Source of the DNA: a virus
DNA: 46,366 bases
Virus record (IMG/VR): IMGVR_UViG_3300025083_002446
Location: 1-46,366 of that record
Reading direction: 5' to 3' (one strand)
The notes under the pieces are model-generated. The model saw only the letters and a program-made list of their open reading frames with translations. It ran no database searches and was not told the DNA's origin. The translations under genes were made by a program, and so were the position numbers. Shown in pieces: positions 20,901-26,449 of this stretch (position 1 is the stretch's first letter; each line of letters opens with the position of its first letter).

Positions 20901-21040
20901 TGTATGATAAGAAAGCAAGTACATCACTTACTATTAGTGACCGAGTATTGTATACGGGTCTAGGGCATTCATTTGCTAATAACGACTTAGTATATGTGCT
21001 TGAGACTCCATTACAGTTGGTTTTACAAGACTTAGTGTAA
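11996..21040 (+). CDS. Giant (3014-aa) baseplate wedge/tail structural protein in the gp7 position
   Basis: Immediately downstream of gp6, this gene takes the place gp7 has in T4, but the product is about three times as long as T4 gp7. Residues 1-150 (MAKKIYDFLPGHLKN onward, then a Tyr-rich VNYSMYYWVSPGF region) form a distinct N-terminal domain. Two short aromatic modules near residues 980-1020 and 1065-1110 (QWQPGEYYRMDSYILW then TPYVCLTNHTS) resemble carbohydrate-binding modules of tail proteins. Residues about 1778-2070 hold five degenerate repeats ending in LG(I/L/Y), like flagellar hook IN motifs. Around residue 2640-2690, PSWLFKTSYFDLDL and EYVREAKPYHAKIRE match the end region of giant proteins in other marine T4-like phages. 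A 68-nt perfect duplication lies near residues 2754-2821. I infer a wedge with attached fibre or adhesin parts; no enzymatic domain is seen. Confidence 0.6.
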   Translation: MAKKIYDFLPGHLKNSELETIFDTTLDRAFSSGEMEKTKAFVGRKEKGIFKSSDIYLSFPSSAYARDNYGLEPTFTNRDASDSVFYDDLLNATYNKGALTNDHRRLFNSTLNTVSLPIDIDKFVNYSMYYWVSPGFDASIPGSDDKHYVTIENSVGSWWSGSNSWYHYDDIKALITDANFTKISQALRPIIEFDKDIELSTTSAAVYTAGEIPTFKSYDSNNTYVKDINIFHYVVGDNYITDTELGFKPKLKAGDYQSEFVFNIDLDESSTYKYNTDYKKLMIPSTFEYRNLRQEIGDKISVSEIELLQSPKNSNGQIQIDLYINGDKQIGNHVYNSTTKKITFTEAVSGNIYVDYCTDAPVVFDGQTVFQRINPALEYNIDNTTYYNTEMVYSLVYEHCVRIIETTFGLTGSANAANNYRVLGNNSDKLRFADKGSVLIKNSIDIKEAYFALTREDYNPIKATEFLSGAYNGYKNKLLTTVQSIIDSDSSETKTDLEILEEAITTISLGKHKSVSIFRDSAMVNFGEANAHYQSLDVSVINGATEQVMPTFTNSILNDKDITVILNNVVQRLNVDYTLSSGATEINFTTARSTGDVISVRHYSSTKETYVPPSATALGIAPAYKPESITDSRYSPSVDFIRGHDGSLVPKYGTKIDAILLAFETLIFNNLADNTSSKVDSMNYGVYDSASNDYTNAERKYIMYPFFKKWMMRNNIDNLNNDDFDATDYKTWNYRAKDNNSAGHWRGQLIYTYGTDRPLQEPWKVLKYSQKPAGFDTWYGTANYTSSSWWNQLITQESLNIPNPVDGSGNLKTPEDLFFGGSIHSSEIALMDQAWEFGDNSPVELAWTRSSEFLFAEFVLMLLTKPFQVMHDYRTEMKNIIDYSNKNDGIDTDLVVAEKDNYSFKLGSKLGGFVNNFTLQTENNSLTNSRFTDLPADNFDLFVHAGVPNRSEFFSAIVLEKVSLDAKHPTYSFGNLSNYGKGDIVLNLNDGKYYKRKAISLTTKELSPPSGTFFDYSGWTLISQPKTNKFGFRVHGYDEINPTFYAMGWDKASGEKAFSTSGDKLTLQQWQPGEYYRMDSYILWNDTPYVCLTNHTSTSIFDDNIKDWKPVTEWPRVNKVQALGYNELVNDTVKNYNYGDILESIDDVAHLIMGYEHYLKLVGWEFTDTSEFGDVIDWENLLYKFLEWQSEVHEIGDFITLTPLLTGGSFDSTYGVASVTTETFKNYYRVIDSAGRLIPNSELEFRTDGSKLIFKSTVPIYGMKMDIRDIEHAFVVDRTDSYGDVIYDPHNHNRNLRMQVDCNRTIGWDGTMAVDGYIVKDDQLIPNFDTMIEETRYYRDTLVDQSLSIINKLKSNHYGYTTRTYLTNHGVERESQLEFYKGFLSHKGTNSSINKIVNNNNNFENITHADVWAVKLSDYGHESNKFTMAKDITVSDMIKDPYLIEYTDPTKQLLEVSGKKNIALKTTGYVDEADVNYITPTHESLVNLTDKTLYEGDISWVQADEDRDWDVVRLSEVAEISYVGETSDNQLYIGTTNAIAEEFTNKPIYLKISAAEISPTIGGYYLLSANGTKTVNGTTIHEYIVFEEDFEPLIVEIDSTTTNSVFVPTNEDSGVEAIGSVSNPVFSSGDSISIDGTTFTYAPSGTTSTGITILGTVANPVVSEGEQARFVVYNDSGLVENGTNTTVTFSGTVAKTTGAFSSTYGDQITIDGTSLTVDYSSTDSISQTTTATRSSTLTTGNTVVIDGTTKTVQDLLVTGTVTSPVMTSTKPLTINGDTITLTNGDDLAAIIIAINSGTTEVIASQTSNQLVLTTSVPQLTMTGGVLTDLGLSTTNSYTNSKLDQLADELDTITNITATIDLNNRMTIASSGSQMIISGTALSELGITAGTYLSNSNPTQASVVQQINALSILGVTAEVVTGTIKITSTNHNLDIVEVTSGAMGRLGYATTTVAIDATDTIVSDLNTQVFSGATVSAVKTDRQVKITSTEKSIVTSNISGDPLADIGITAGTYSNTVSSSPTALEFASQISAASELTVGVSSDGRMIFTNDTVQMSFSGTSTAMLTRIGLSLIYSNVTSSANFKAMIWKSVRHTIGVNGATLTEFNTSLGLNSTSKLWIDEYDSSGWAVLNYDPVGGFTAHARQTKVIDTDLTKRLIIQDGEQSTIHQVYDPLNLKLPGTIMSKLDYVMWTDPAKYDTTTSNDIWFDERLDELWWDTDLARFYRYNDYGDANGNLNIDYVRKYWGAIVPSSTVIVRKWTKSRTLPTTTSTYNTKEYYDDIAGKLVTDYFYWTEDDDTSELKMLIDSGGPKNSFLPVSTSSVVISNNAKTYDNQTVTASLEYQQEKGLVKEHSDWEMLLDDSKSVIPNRFLDDLTNSISGVTILKSYVTKLVTSELVDVNFAVVTPKDRHGNNFMSGLSTDNIVVTTNSGTVKASYLSIDGNNLKISKQHTMVVGDVLRVYSVEATKNNWFTNTTKTRNNFASVINTMMSNKMLQTVYSKYTQYIDTDDIIFKLGNWYIDDSYKTINSFSYLSTTREFDMIEQYENGIKSFKLKLPTHDEYYFEHEGQLQLVHRTKSTLNVSFDSIALPETGYDIYYSNAIGIQVHELMNLIRDYPNTSFINDIFFSMIKYLYTEKTYPSWLFKTSYFDLDLHNREMKQYAVYQRDSEEDVVEYVREAKPYHAKIREIKRINTTTDSITATTTIDEKMALSLDFGNNSRYLDTTLDAGKYGTLSTPTTVTDAGSFITGKEYTIVTTGTTDFTLIGASDSNVGTTFTATNNGVVIINAGSFIVGNSYYISAPGTTDFTLIGASDSNVGTTFTATGVGTGTGTAGWSGTGTAKTNSFNDIADGEYEQGQFLLNRYTPTSEEGGFDTGLVNSKALESSIVRLQTYSGDITGGIGSETVDKTEFYVYDMYGRGYNIGVKSSGTISSFNGTTLVVNNASLFDTASKNNKKLIAVQKAGTSNVEFMMYDKKASTSLTISDRVLYTGLGHSFANNDLVYVLETPLQLVLQDLV
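17329..18205 (+). repeat. Five degenerate hook-IN-like protein repeats within the giant tail gene
   Basis: Units begin near 17329, 17524, 17698, 17873 and 18065. Each encodes about 45-55 residues: a short helix with Ile/Asn/Ala, then a beta pair, then a Thr/Ser-rich strand, and a closing (D/E/G)(L/I)G(L/I/Y) motif, as in TDLGLST, SELGITAG, GRLGYAT, ADIGITAG and TRIGLS. The repeats are diverged at DNA level and visible only in translation. The pattern resembles the flagellin hook IN motif of flagellar filament-cap and hook-junction proteins. Confidence 0.5.
20256..20323 (+). repeat. 68-nt perfect direct repeat, copy 1
   Basis: This segment is identical base for base to 20391-20458, offset by 135 nt, inside the giant tail gene. 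It encodes TTDFTLIGASDSNVGTTFTA. A shorter shared stretch (GCTGGTTCATTTAT) lies at the same distance before each copy, so the duplicated unit is about 135 nt (45 codons) and stays in frame. Confidence 0.9.
20391..20458 (+). repeat. 68-nt perfect direct repeat, copy 2
   Basis: This is the second copy of the duplication at 20256-20323, with no mismatch over 68 nt. After it the sequence continues into a Gly/Thr-rich tract (GVGTGTGTAG). The identity suggests a recent or gene-converted in-frame duplication of a surface-type module. Confidence 0.9.
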
Positions 21041-21075
21041 AATAGAGTGACTATATAACCTAAACAGATGGTTTG

Positions 21076-21083
21076 TATAAATA
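21076..21083 (+). promoter_or_regulatory. T4 late promoter consensus TATAAATA
   Basis: This is an exact match to the T4 late promoter octamer, in the 88-nt gap between the giant tail gene and the next virion gene, 45 nt before that gene's ATG. A second motif follows at 21092. Confidence 0.65.
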
Positions 21084-21091
21084 CAATAGTA

Positions 21092-21099
21092 GATAAATA
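21092..21099 (+). promoter_or_regulatory. Second late-type motif GATAAATA
   Basis: GATAAATA ends 29 nt before the ATG at 21129. That is close to the spacing of the GATAAATA motifs before gp25, the cupin gene and the gene at the right edge. Together with 21076-21083 it forms a possible tandem late promoter. Confidence 0.55.
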
Positions 21100-21128
21100 T
21101 ATGAAACAATCTAAGAGACGGAAGGAAC

Positions 21129-21788
21129 ATGTTTAAAGATACAGTAAAATCACAAGTAGTCGGCACACTTAAAATCTATGATAAAGAGAGTGGTGACGTA
21201 CTTGTACAAAAGAAAAACGCAATTCATCCAGGGAACATGGCATATGTTATGGCTTCGGCTATGGCAGGCAAGGCAACGAGTGTAAATTCGGCAGGCAATG
21301 CGCCATCAATTAATTGGATGCAGTTCGGCAGTGGTGGTAGTACCTCGACTACTACGCTTTCTTATCGTTCTCCTAGAGTGTACCCAACATATGACCAACT
21401 AGCCATAACGGCCAGTAATTCATCACTGTATGTACCAAAGTATGAACAGTTGACTACAAATACCGTGTATTATCCAGGAGAGGACATGGGGGCTGGAGTA
21501 ATAGTACCAAACAATACATCCAAAGTAAAATTTAGCGTGAATTTAACTCATGCAGATTATGCCACGGCTGTAGGAGAATCGATTCCATCAAGTGACAGTT
21601 CGGCTAGTTCAGCACAAGTCGAAGCGTTTACTTTTGATGAAATTGGTTTGATGGCTGGGGTTACCGATAGTGGTGCCTTAGATAAAACAAAAACCTTAAT
21701 GCTAACCCACGTAACATTCCATCCCGTGTTGCTGGCAGCAAATAGAACTATTGTAATTGACTATACAGTTACAATACAAATTAGTTAA
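21129..21788 (+). CDS. Virion structural protein, probably baseplate or tail-fibre attachment
   Basis: The 219-residue product starts after a good ribosome site (GGAAGGAAC before ATG). Its N-terminus (VGTLKIYDKESGDVLVQKKNAIHPGNMAYVMA, split here by a Gly turn) and C-terminal FTFDEIGLMAG, LTHVTFHPV and IDYTVTIQI are of a kind seen in small structural proteins of marine myoviruses that sit among tail-fibre and baseplate genes. No catalytic motif, signal peptide or membrane segment is visible. It follows two late-type motifs and precedes two related virion proteins with short gaps, so late co-expression is likely. I cannot assign a precise T4 equivalent. Confidence 0.5.
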   Translation: MFKDTVKSQVVGTLKIYDKESGDVLVQKKNAIHPGNMAYVMASAMAGKATSVNSAGNAPSINWMQFGSGGSTSTTTLSYRSPRVYPTYDQLAITASNSSLYVPKYEQLTTNTVYYPGEDMGAGVIVPNNTSKVKFSVNLTHADYATAVGESIPSSDSSASSAQVEAFTFDEIGLMAGVTDSGALDKTKTLMLTHVTFHPVLLAANRTIVIDYTVTIQIS

Positions 21789-21805
21789 ATTTTAGGAGTA
21801 TAACA

Positions 21806-22723
21806 ATGGCTTCAGGCTCACAAATATCAAACTCAGACTTATCAAGTCTACGAAGTGCTATGAATACTATCTTAAACGGCACGGGTGTACATGGTGGATA
21901 TAACCAGTCACATACTATCGCGGCAAATCCTACAACTGGTGACACGGTTGACGATGCATACCATGATTCACTATTCGCTGCCGCGGCAAAGATAGCAAAT
22001 TATTATAATATTACAAACCCATTTACGGCAGTTGATGCAGGAACAACAATCGACTGGGACCATTATGGTTCTGTAGCGGCACAATTCATCACTGACATCG
22101 AAACACGTTTTGATTCTCCTTGGTCTTACACAGACTGGGACACAAGTGTACAGAATGAAACACAAGAAACAGCATCAAACTGGAACGGAACTAGAACTCA
22201 AATTGTTAAATTCGAATTTGGTTCAGTGGCTAACTTGAATGCTTGGTTCGCCGCGGGTGGCGAACTTAGAGTTACAGCATCACATAGTGACTCAAGTGGC
22301 AACCAACAGGGCACTTCTTGGGAACAACTTACTGGTGAACTAGGTACTTTTACTTACTCAGTAAGACCAGAAGATTCAAGTTCAGTTGATACACGTTCAA
22401 GATATAAACACAGTGATATCACAACTTCTTATGTTGTACATAAGAAAGAAATAGCAGATGATTCAGATTATAGTGCGAACTATATTCAAGTTTCAGCCAA
22501 AACAGAAAACAGTGGCGCAGACATATTAGTTAAAATAGAATTAGCAGATGCTCACGTTGCCCGTTCAGGCAGTGGTTCTGGTTATGGTGGTGCATGGTCA
22601 TGGACTGGTGCTGACAATGTACCGGGAACATCGACAGTTACTATTGCATCGAAAAAATTAACAAATGCGTCTGGCTCAGTTATGGCTTCGAATCCAACGT
22701 CTACTGTTACTGATTCTCTGTAA
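21806..22723 (+). CDS. Virion structural protein with GYNQS/GGELR motifs, paralogue of the next gene
   Basis: The 305-residue protein begins after TAGGAGT. Residues about 10-45 contain ILNGTG then GGYNQS, and residues about 150-170 contain LNAWFAAGGELRVTASH. Both motifs have counterparts in the gene at 22746 (GYGQS, RRHFFNSGGELRFDA). A C-terminal ADAHVARSG region matches FDDAHVSDN of the neighbour. The pair is therefore an old tandem duplication. Aromatic- and Thr-rich beta sequence and the setting behind late promoters suggest a tail-fibre or baseplate decoration protein. No enzymatic signature was found. Confidence 0.55.
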   Translation: MASGSQISNSDLSSLRSAMNTILNGTGVHGGYNQSHTIAANPTTGDTVDDAYHDSLFAAAAKIANYYNITNPFTAVDAGTTIDWDHYGSVAAQFITDIETRFDSPWSYTDWDTSVQNETQETASNWNGTRTQIVKFEFGSVANLNAWFAAGGELRVTASHSDSSGNQQGTSWEQLTGELGTFTYSVRPEDSSSVDTRSRYKHSDITTSYVVHKKEIADDSDYSANYIQVSAKTENSGADILVKIELADAHVARSGSGSGYGGAWSWTGADNVPGTSTVTIASKKLTNASGSVMASNPTSTVTDSL

Positions 22724-22745
22724 ACTAAGTTGTGGGACGATGTAA

Positions 22746-23714
22746 ATGCCACAGAGTTATTATCTAAATAGATGGAAATTACATGTCGCAGATTTTAACT
22801 CATTTGCAGACGATATCAATGATATAGTCGGTATCGGCGCATCAGATTCGGGATATGGTCAAAGTCATCTCGTTGTTACTAAAGCATTAGAAGAAGTAAC
22901 AACATCATTGTGGGATGAACTTTTGACCTCAATGCTCTATGCTGGCAGACATCAAGGTACAGTACTAAACTCGCCAACTAGCACAAGTCATGCTAGTTGG
23001 CCATCCTCACATCAACTAGATTCAATTCTTCCCACTATAACTACAGATATAGCAAACATAGTAGGAAACAAACTAAACAGTGATGTAGCATACATGACTG
23101 CAACTCCAAATCAAATATCTTCATCAAAAGCATACGTAGACCCAGCAGGTAGTCCCGGTACTCCTATTTGGACTAGTGCAAATCAAGTATTTTATGAAGC
23201 AAAAGTTACCTTTACAGACGAAGATAATCGCAGACACTTCTTTAATTCTGGTGGAGAACTTAGATTTGATGCAACATTGACTGGCGTTGATGCGGCACAT
23301 GCCCAAAGTGTTGACTGGGAAACAATGTTAGCCGCGATTCAAACGATTAAATTGTCTCATTCTTCTACAGAAAGTTCAGCAAGTCTAGGCACTCCAGGCT
23401 ATGGATTTAATATGTTAACTGGCACATATCAACTTGTTTACACAAAAGGCGGAACAGGTGATTATGCTGGAAACCAAATAAACATATATGCAAAACTGTC
23501 AGGTTCAAATGCAATAGATATTAAAATATCATTTGATGATGCTCATGTCTCTGACAATGGCACTTGGACTACTCCTCCATATTCTGGCAACTGGACAGGA
23601 ACAGACTATGTAGCAGGGACATTAACAGTTACATTAGATGAACTTAGACCAGTTGATTCACCAAATGGCGTAACGCTCTCATCCCCAACTTATTCCCATA
23701 TTTCTCAACTTTAA
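22746..23714 (+). CDS. Virion structural protein with GYGQS/GGELR motifs, paralogue of the previous gene
   Basis: The 322-residue protein shares its overall plan with 21806-22723. An N-terminal helix-rich part contains IGASDSGYGQSH and then LYAGRHQGT. The middle RRHFFNSGGELRFDA segment is followed by WETMLAAIQTIKLSHSS, and the C-terminal part holds FDDAHVSDNGTW. In marine myoviruses such proteins sit with tail fibre genes. It ends at 23714, and the -35 box of the following sigma70-type promoter lies only 3 nt after the stop, so the late virion block ends here. Function beyond virion structure is unknown. Confidence 0.55.
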   Translation: MPQSYYLNRWKLHVADFNSFADDINDIVGIGASDSGYGQSHLVVTKALEEVTTSLWDELLTSMLYAGRHQGTVLNSPTSTSHASWPSSHQLDSILPTITTDIANIVGNKLNSDVAYMTATPNQISSSKAYVDPAGSPGTPIWTSANQVFYEAKVTFTDEDNRRHFFNSGGELRFDATLTGVDAAHAQSVDWETMLAAIQTIKLSHSSTESSASLGTPGYGFNMLTGTYQLVYTKGGTGDYAGNQINIYAKLSGSNAIDIKISFDDAHVSDNGTWTTPPYSGNWTGTDYVAGTLTVTLDELRPVDSPNGVTLSSPTYSHISQL

Positions 23715-23717
23715 GTG

Positions 23718-23746
23718 TTGACTTTTGGTCGATTTTACTGTATTAT
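23718..23746 (+). promoter_or_regulatory. Near-consensus sigma70-type promoter for the glycan/radical SAM operon
   Basis: TTGACT (23718-23723), a 17-nt spacer and TATTAT (23741-23746) lie in the 57-nt gap before the gene at 23772. No other promoter is obvious before the next 15 overlapping or abutting genes, so this element may drive the whole 17-kb operon with host RNA polymerase. Confidence 0.7.
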
Positions 23747-23757
23747 TAGTACTAATA
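23744..23757. promoter_or_regulatory. 14-nt perfect palindrome at the early promoter start region
   Basis: TATTAGTACTAATA is its own reverse complement. It overlaps the last three bases of the -10 box and spans the expected transcription start. The shorter palindromes at 7299-7306 and 46254-46263 sit in the same place at the other two sigma70-type promoters, which suggests an operator for a dimeric regulator or a shared initiation sequence. Confidence 0.5.
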
Positions 23758-23771
23758 CAGGAGAATAATTT

Positions 23772-24155
23772 ATGGCCGAGAGCATTAAAGGTGTATCATC
23801 AGAGAAAGACTTAGAGAGATTAGAAAAAGCACTAGACTTTTCTAATACAATGAAGACTTTCAATCTAAACAAAAACAATCTAAAAGTCAAAACACAGAAC
23901 TTGCTAAGTTATAGCACGGCTGGTGGCTCATTCATAGTTGACCAATCACTTATATCTTTTATGAACTTCGTTGTTTCAAGTGGTAAAACAGAGATAACTC
24001 TACTTGATAAGAACGATATACCTGTTCGTATTGAAGACACTGAAAAATTCCTTGACGAAACATCGAGTTTATACTTCGAAGTAGTGAATGACTATTATAA
24101 CGAATATCAAAAATTAAGAAGTTCCCGTAAAATAGAAAAAGTATTAGAAATTTAA
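23772..24155 (+). CDS. Hypothetical protein, first gene of the glycan/radical SAM operon
   Basis: The 127-residue product is not recognised. It is charged, with a helical N-terminus (SEKDLERLEKALDFSNTMK), a central hydrophobic stretch (FIVDQSLISFMNFVVSSG) and an acidic/aromatic helical C-terminus. It has no cysteines, signal peptide or transmembrane segment. The start follows CAGGAGAATAATTT, a good ribosome site, and the next gene starts one base after the stop. Position at the head of the operon could mean an accessory or regulatory role, but nothing in the sequence supports a specific function. Confidence 0.6.
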   Translation: MAESIKGVSSEKDLERLEKALDFSNTMKTFNLNKNNLKVKTQNLLSYSTAGGSFIVDQSLISFMNFVVSSGKTEITLLDKNDIPVRIEDTEKFLDETSSLYFEVVNDYYNEYQKLRSSRKIEKVLEI

Positions 24156-24156
24156 T

Positions 24157-25026
24157 ATGAGTAAAGGTATTATAATATTTGCTCAGAACAATGAGTACGT
24201 TGACTATGCTAAACAGGCTTGTGCTTGTGCTGGTTATGCCAGAAAGAATCTTTCATTGTTTGACGAGATATGTCTAATAACTAATACCGAGACTTTAAAA
24301 TCGAACGAAACACTAATTAACGAGTACTTTGATAAAGTAATTGTTAGTGATGAGTTTCAACCAGAAAACATACGATTGTTTAAAGATACCACACATATAA
24401 CTGAGTATGCATCATTTAAGAACATGGGCAGAAGTGAGGTATATGAGTTGTCTCCTTACGATGAAACACTTGTGATAGATAGTGATTATTTCATAATGAA
24501 TGATGTGCTAGACCAAGTATGGGATAGTGAAAACGATGTGATGATTAACTGTAAATACAGAGATGTTTCGGGACGTCATAAAGGGAACATAGAATATCTG
24601 GATAACTTTAGTATTCCAATGTATTGGGCAACAGTTTTTTATTTTAAGAAATCTGATTTTGCCGAAAATCTATTCACTCTTATAAGTCATATAAAATATA
24701 ATTACAAGTATTATTATTACCTATATAATTGTAGTGGCAATCTATATAGAAATGATTTTGCATTTTCTATGGCACTACATATATTGAACGGTAGTGTTGC
24801 GTTTGATGTGCCATCATTGCCATTTGATTATCTGAATAATAGTTTTGACCTTGATGATATTTACAGAGTCAACTCACATAATGATATTATTATGTATTGT
24901 GCTGATGCTGAAAGAATTACAAACCATATACTATCAAGGTTTAAAAACATAGACGTGCATATTATGAATAAGAAAGCAATAGCAAGATGTATTGATGACC
25001 TATTGACAAACGGAGAGAAAGTATGA
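24157..25026 (+). CDS. GT-A-like glycosyltransferase 1
   Basis: The 289-residue protein starts with a beta strand (KGIIIFAQN) and carries a D-x-D motif, Asp108-Ser-Asp110, in YDETLVIDSDYFI. This is the usual metal and nucleotide-sugar binding element of GT-A glycosyltransferases. A second segment, FYFKKSDFAENLFTLI, matches the position of acceptor-loop helices in such enzymes. It is clearly related to the next gene (same N-terminal KG-I-I/T-I-AQN and same PYDET-IDSD block). Its stop overlaps the next ATG (ATGA) after GGAGAAAGT. Sugar donor and acceptor cannot be told. It probably acts in the cytosol on the glycan or virion acceptor handled by this operon. Confidence 0.65.
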   Translation: MSKGIIIFAQNNEYVDYAKQACACAGYARKNLSLFDEICLITNTETLKSNETLINEYFDKVIVSDEFQPENIRLFKDTTHITEYASFKNMGRSEVYELSPYDETLVIDSDYFIMNDVLDQVWDSENDVMINCKYRDVSGRHKGNIEYLDNFSIPMYWATVFYFKKSDFAENLFTLISHIKYNYKYYYYLYNCSGNLYRNDFAFSMALHILNGSVAFDVPSLPFDYLNNSFDLDDIYRVNSHNDIIMYCADAERITNHILSRFKNIDVHIMNKKAIARCIDDLLTNGEKV

Positions 25027-25880
25027 GCAAAGGATATATAACTATTGCCCAGAATAGTGAAGACATTGATTACTTAGAAATGTCATATGCTCTCGCTCTC
25101 AGTTTAAAAGCAACACAAGAGAATAGCAATCTATGTGTATGTGTAGATGAAGAAACAAAGAAACTAATAACTGATAAACATAAGAAAGTATTTGATGCTA
25201 TAGTTGATATTCCTTGGAATGATGATGCTAAAGGAGACAAGTGGAAGATACACAATAAGTGGAAATATCCACATATGACTCCTTATGATGAAACTATCAT
25301 ACTTGATAGTGATATGATATTCACTGAGAGTGTAGACTATTGGTGGGAGTATCTTGTTAAGAAAGATGTTTGGTGTTGCACGAATGTTAAAACATTTCGC
25401 AATGAAGATGTAACAAGTGACTACTATCGAAAGAAGTTCACTCAATTAAATCTACCAAATGTGTATAGCAACTTCACGTACTTCAATAAATCAGAATTAA
25501 CTTTTGAATTCTTTAGAATGGTTGAGTTAATTATGACTCATTGGAATGTATACTTTGATAAGTTTCTTTCTGGTGTTGGACAGAATTGGATGAGTGCCGA
25601 CGTGGCATACGCATTAGCAATTCAACTATTAGATATTGAAGCAGAAACATGTGATTACGATATTAAAGATGTTCCTACTTTTGTTCATATGAAAAGTATG
25701 GTACAGAATGTACCAGTAACTATGATAGAGAGTAACTGGACTAAAAGTATAACAAGTGAGTTGGGAGATGATTTACAAGTAAAGATTGGTAATTTCACTC
25801 AAACATTGCCTGTACATTATGTAGAGAAGAATTGGATGGACGAGAATAAGATTAAACAACTCGAGGATGCAGTACTATGA
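25023..25880 (+). CDS. GT-A-like glycosyltransferase 2
   Basis: The 285-residue protein is a paralogue of the preceding gene. It has KGYITIAQN at the start, then KYPHMTPYDETIILDSDMIF with the D-x-D motif at Asp95-Ser-Asp97, and a Trp-rich C-terminal half (VGQNWMSADVAYALAIQ). The repeated PYDET-IDSD block in two adjacent genes shows tandem duplication followed by strong divergence. It has a good ribosome site (GGAGAAAGT) inside the end of the previous gene, and its own stop overlaps the next start by 4 nt. Donor and acceptor are unknown. Confidence 0.65.
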   Translation: MSKGYITIAQNSEDIDYLEMSYALALSLKATQENSNLCVCVDEETKKLITDKHKKVFDAIVDIPWNDDAKGDKWKIHNKWKYPHMTPYDETIILDSDMIFTESVDYWWEYLVKKDVWCCTNVKTFRNEDVTSDYYRKKFTQLNLPNVYSNFTYFNKSELTFEFFRMVELIMTHWNVYFDKFLSGVGQNWMSADVAYALAIQLLDIEAETCDYDIKDVPTFVHMKSMVQNVPVTMIESNWTKSITSELGDDLQVKIGNFTQTLPVHYVEKNWMDENKIKQLEDAVL

Positions 25881-26449
25881 TAAGTGTTATAGAAAAAACA
25901 AAAACATGTCGTGCTGTTTATTTCGATGGGTTCAATAAGATTACACAGATAACGAATCAAATCCAAGACACGAAAGATTTATTTGCATGGTTTGAGATTA
26001 AAGAGATTGAGCCTTTTCTTAATGGCAGTTACAAATTTTCAGATTACATAGTCAAAAGAACAAAGAATCCACTCATATATGAGATTATAAAATCAAAAGT
26101 TGACATTAAACGAAGAAACAAAGACAATCAACTACATAAGATATTAACAACAGAAGATGCTGATATACTACTTTCACTCAATGATGACGAATTGATATTC
26201 GAAGCAAACGACAAATTGAAAGAAAGTATTGAAATTGATGCAAATCAATTGGTTAGTGTTGCTGGCAAAACAGACCATGTGTTCTTTATCACACACAAAG
26301 ATAGACCAGAATTTCTAATAAAAACAGTAGAAGTACCATTTTCTGAACTATTATCCACTGGAAAACATGTTAAGTTAGCATTTAATAAATACAGTATAAG
26401 TGTCTATACACAGAAGTATTTTGACAAGTATTCGTGGAGAAAAGTATGA
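25877..26449 (+). CDS. Hypothetical protein in the glycan/radical SAM operon
   Basis: The 190-residue protein is not recognised. It is rich in Lys, Asp and Ile, with alternating charged segments and no cysteine cluster, signal peptide or membrane segment. A Phe-rich strand HVFFITHKDRPEF lies near residue 135. It is joined to its neighbours by ATGA overlaps on both sides, so it is very likely translated with the glycosyltransferases. It could be an accessory subunit or an acceptor protein for the modification machinery, but there is no direct evidence. Confidence 0.6.
   Translation: MISVIEKTKTCRAVYFDGFNKITQITNQIQDTKDLFAWFEIKEIEPFLNGSYKFSDYIVKRTKNPLIYEIIKSKVDIKRRNKDNQLHKILTTEDADILLSLNDDELIFEANDKLKESIEIDANQLVSVAGKTDHVFFITHKDRPEFLIKTVEVPFSELLSTGKHVKLAFNKYSISVYTQKYFDKYSWRKV
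26436..26440 (+). promoter_or_regulatory. Ribosome binding site GGAGA deciding the start at 26446
   Basis: GGAGA lies 5 nt before ATG 26446, which overlaps the previous stop as ATGA. The in-frame GTG at 26434 would put this site inside the coding region, so the ATG is preferred. Confidence 0.6.

Noticed and set aside
22760-22771. TATCTAAATAG resembling a late promoter
   Set aside because: It lies just inside the coding region of the gene at 22746, and no in-frame start follows at the usual distance.
23715-23771. tRNA or small RNA in the gap before the glycan operon
   Set aside because: The gap is only 57 nt and is filled by the sigma70-type promoter, a palindrome and a ribosome site.
26434-26445. 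GTG start for glycosyltransferase-like protein 3
   Set aside because: GGAGA lies 5 nt before the in-frame ATG at 26446, which also forms the ATGA junction common in this operon.
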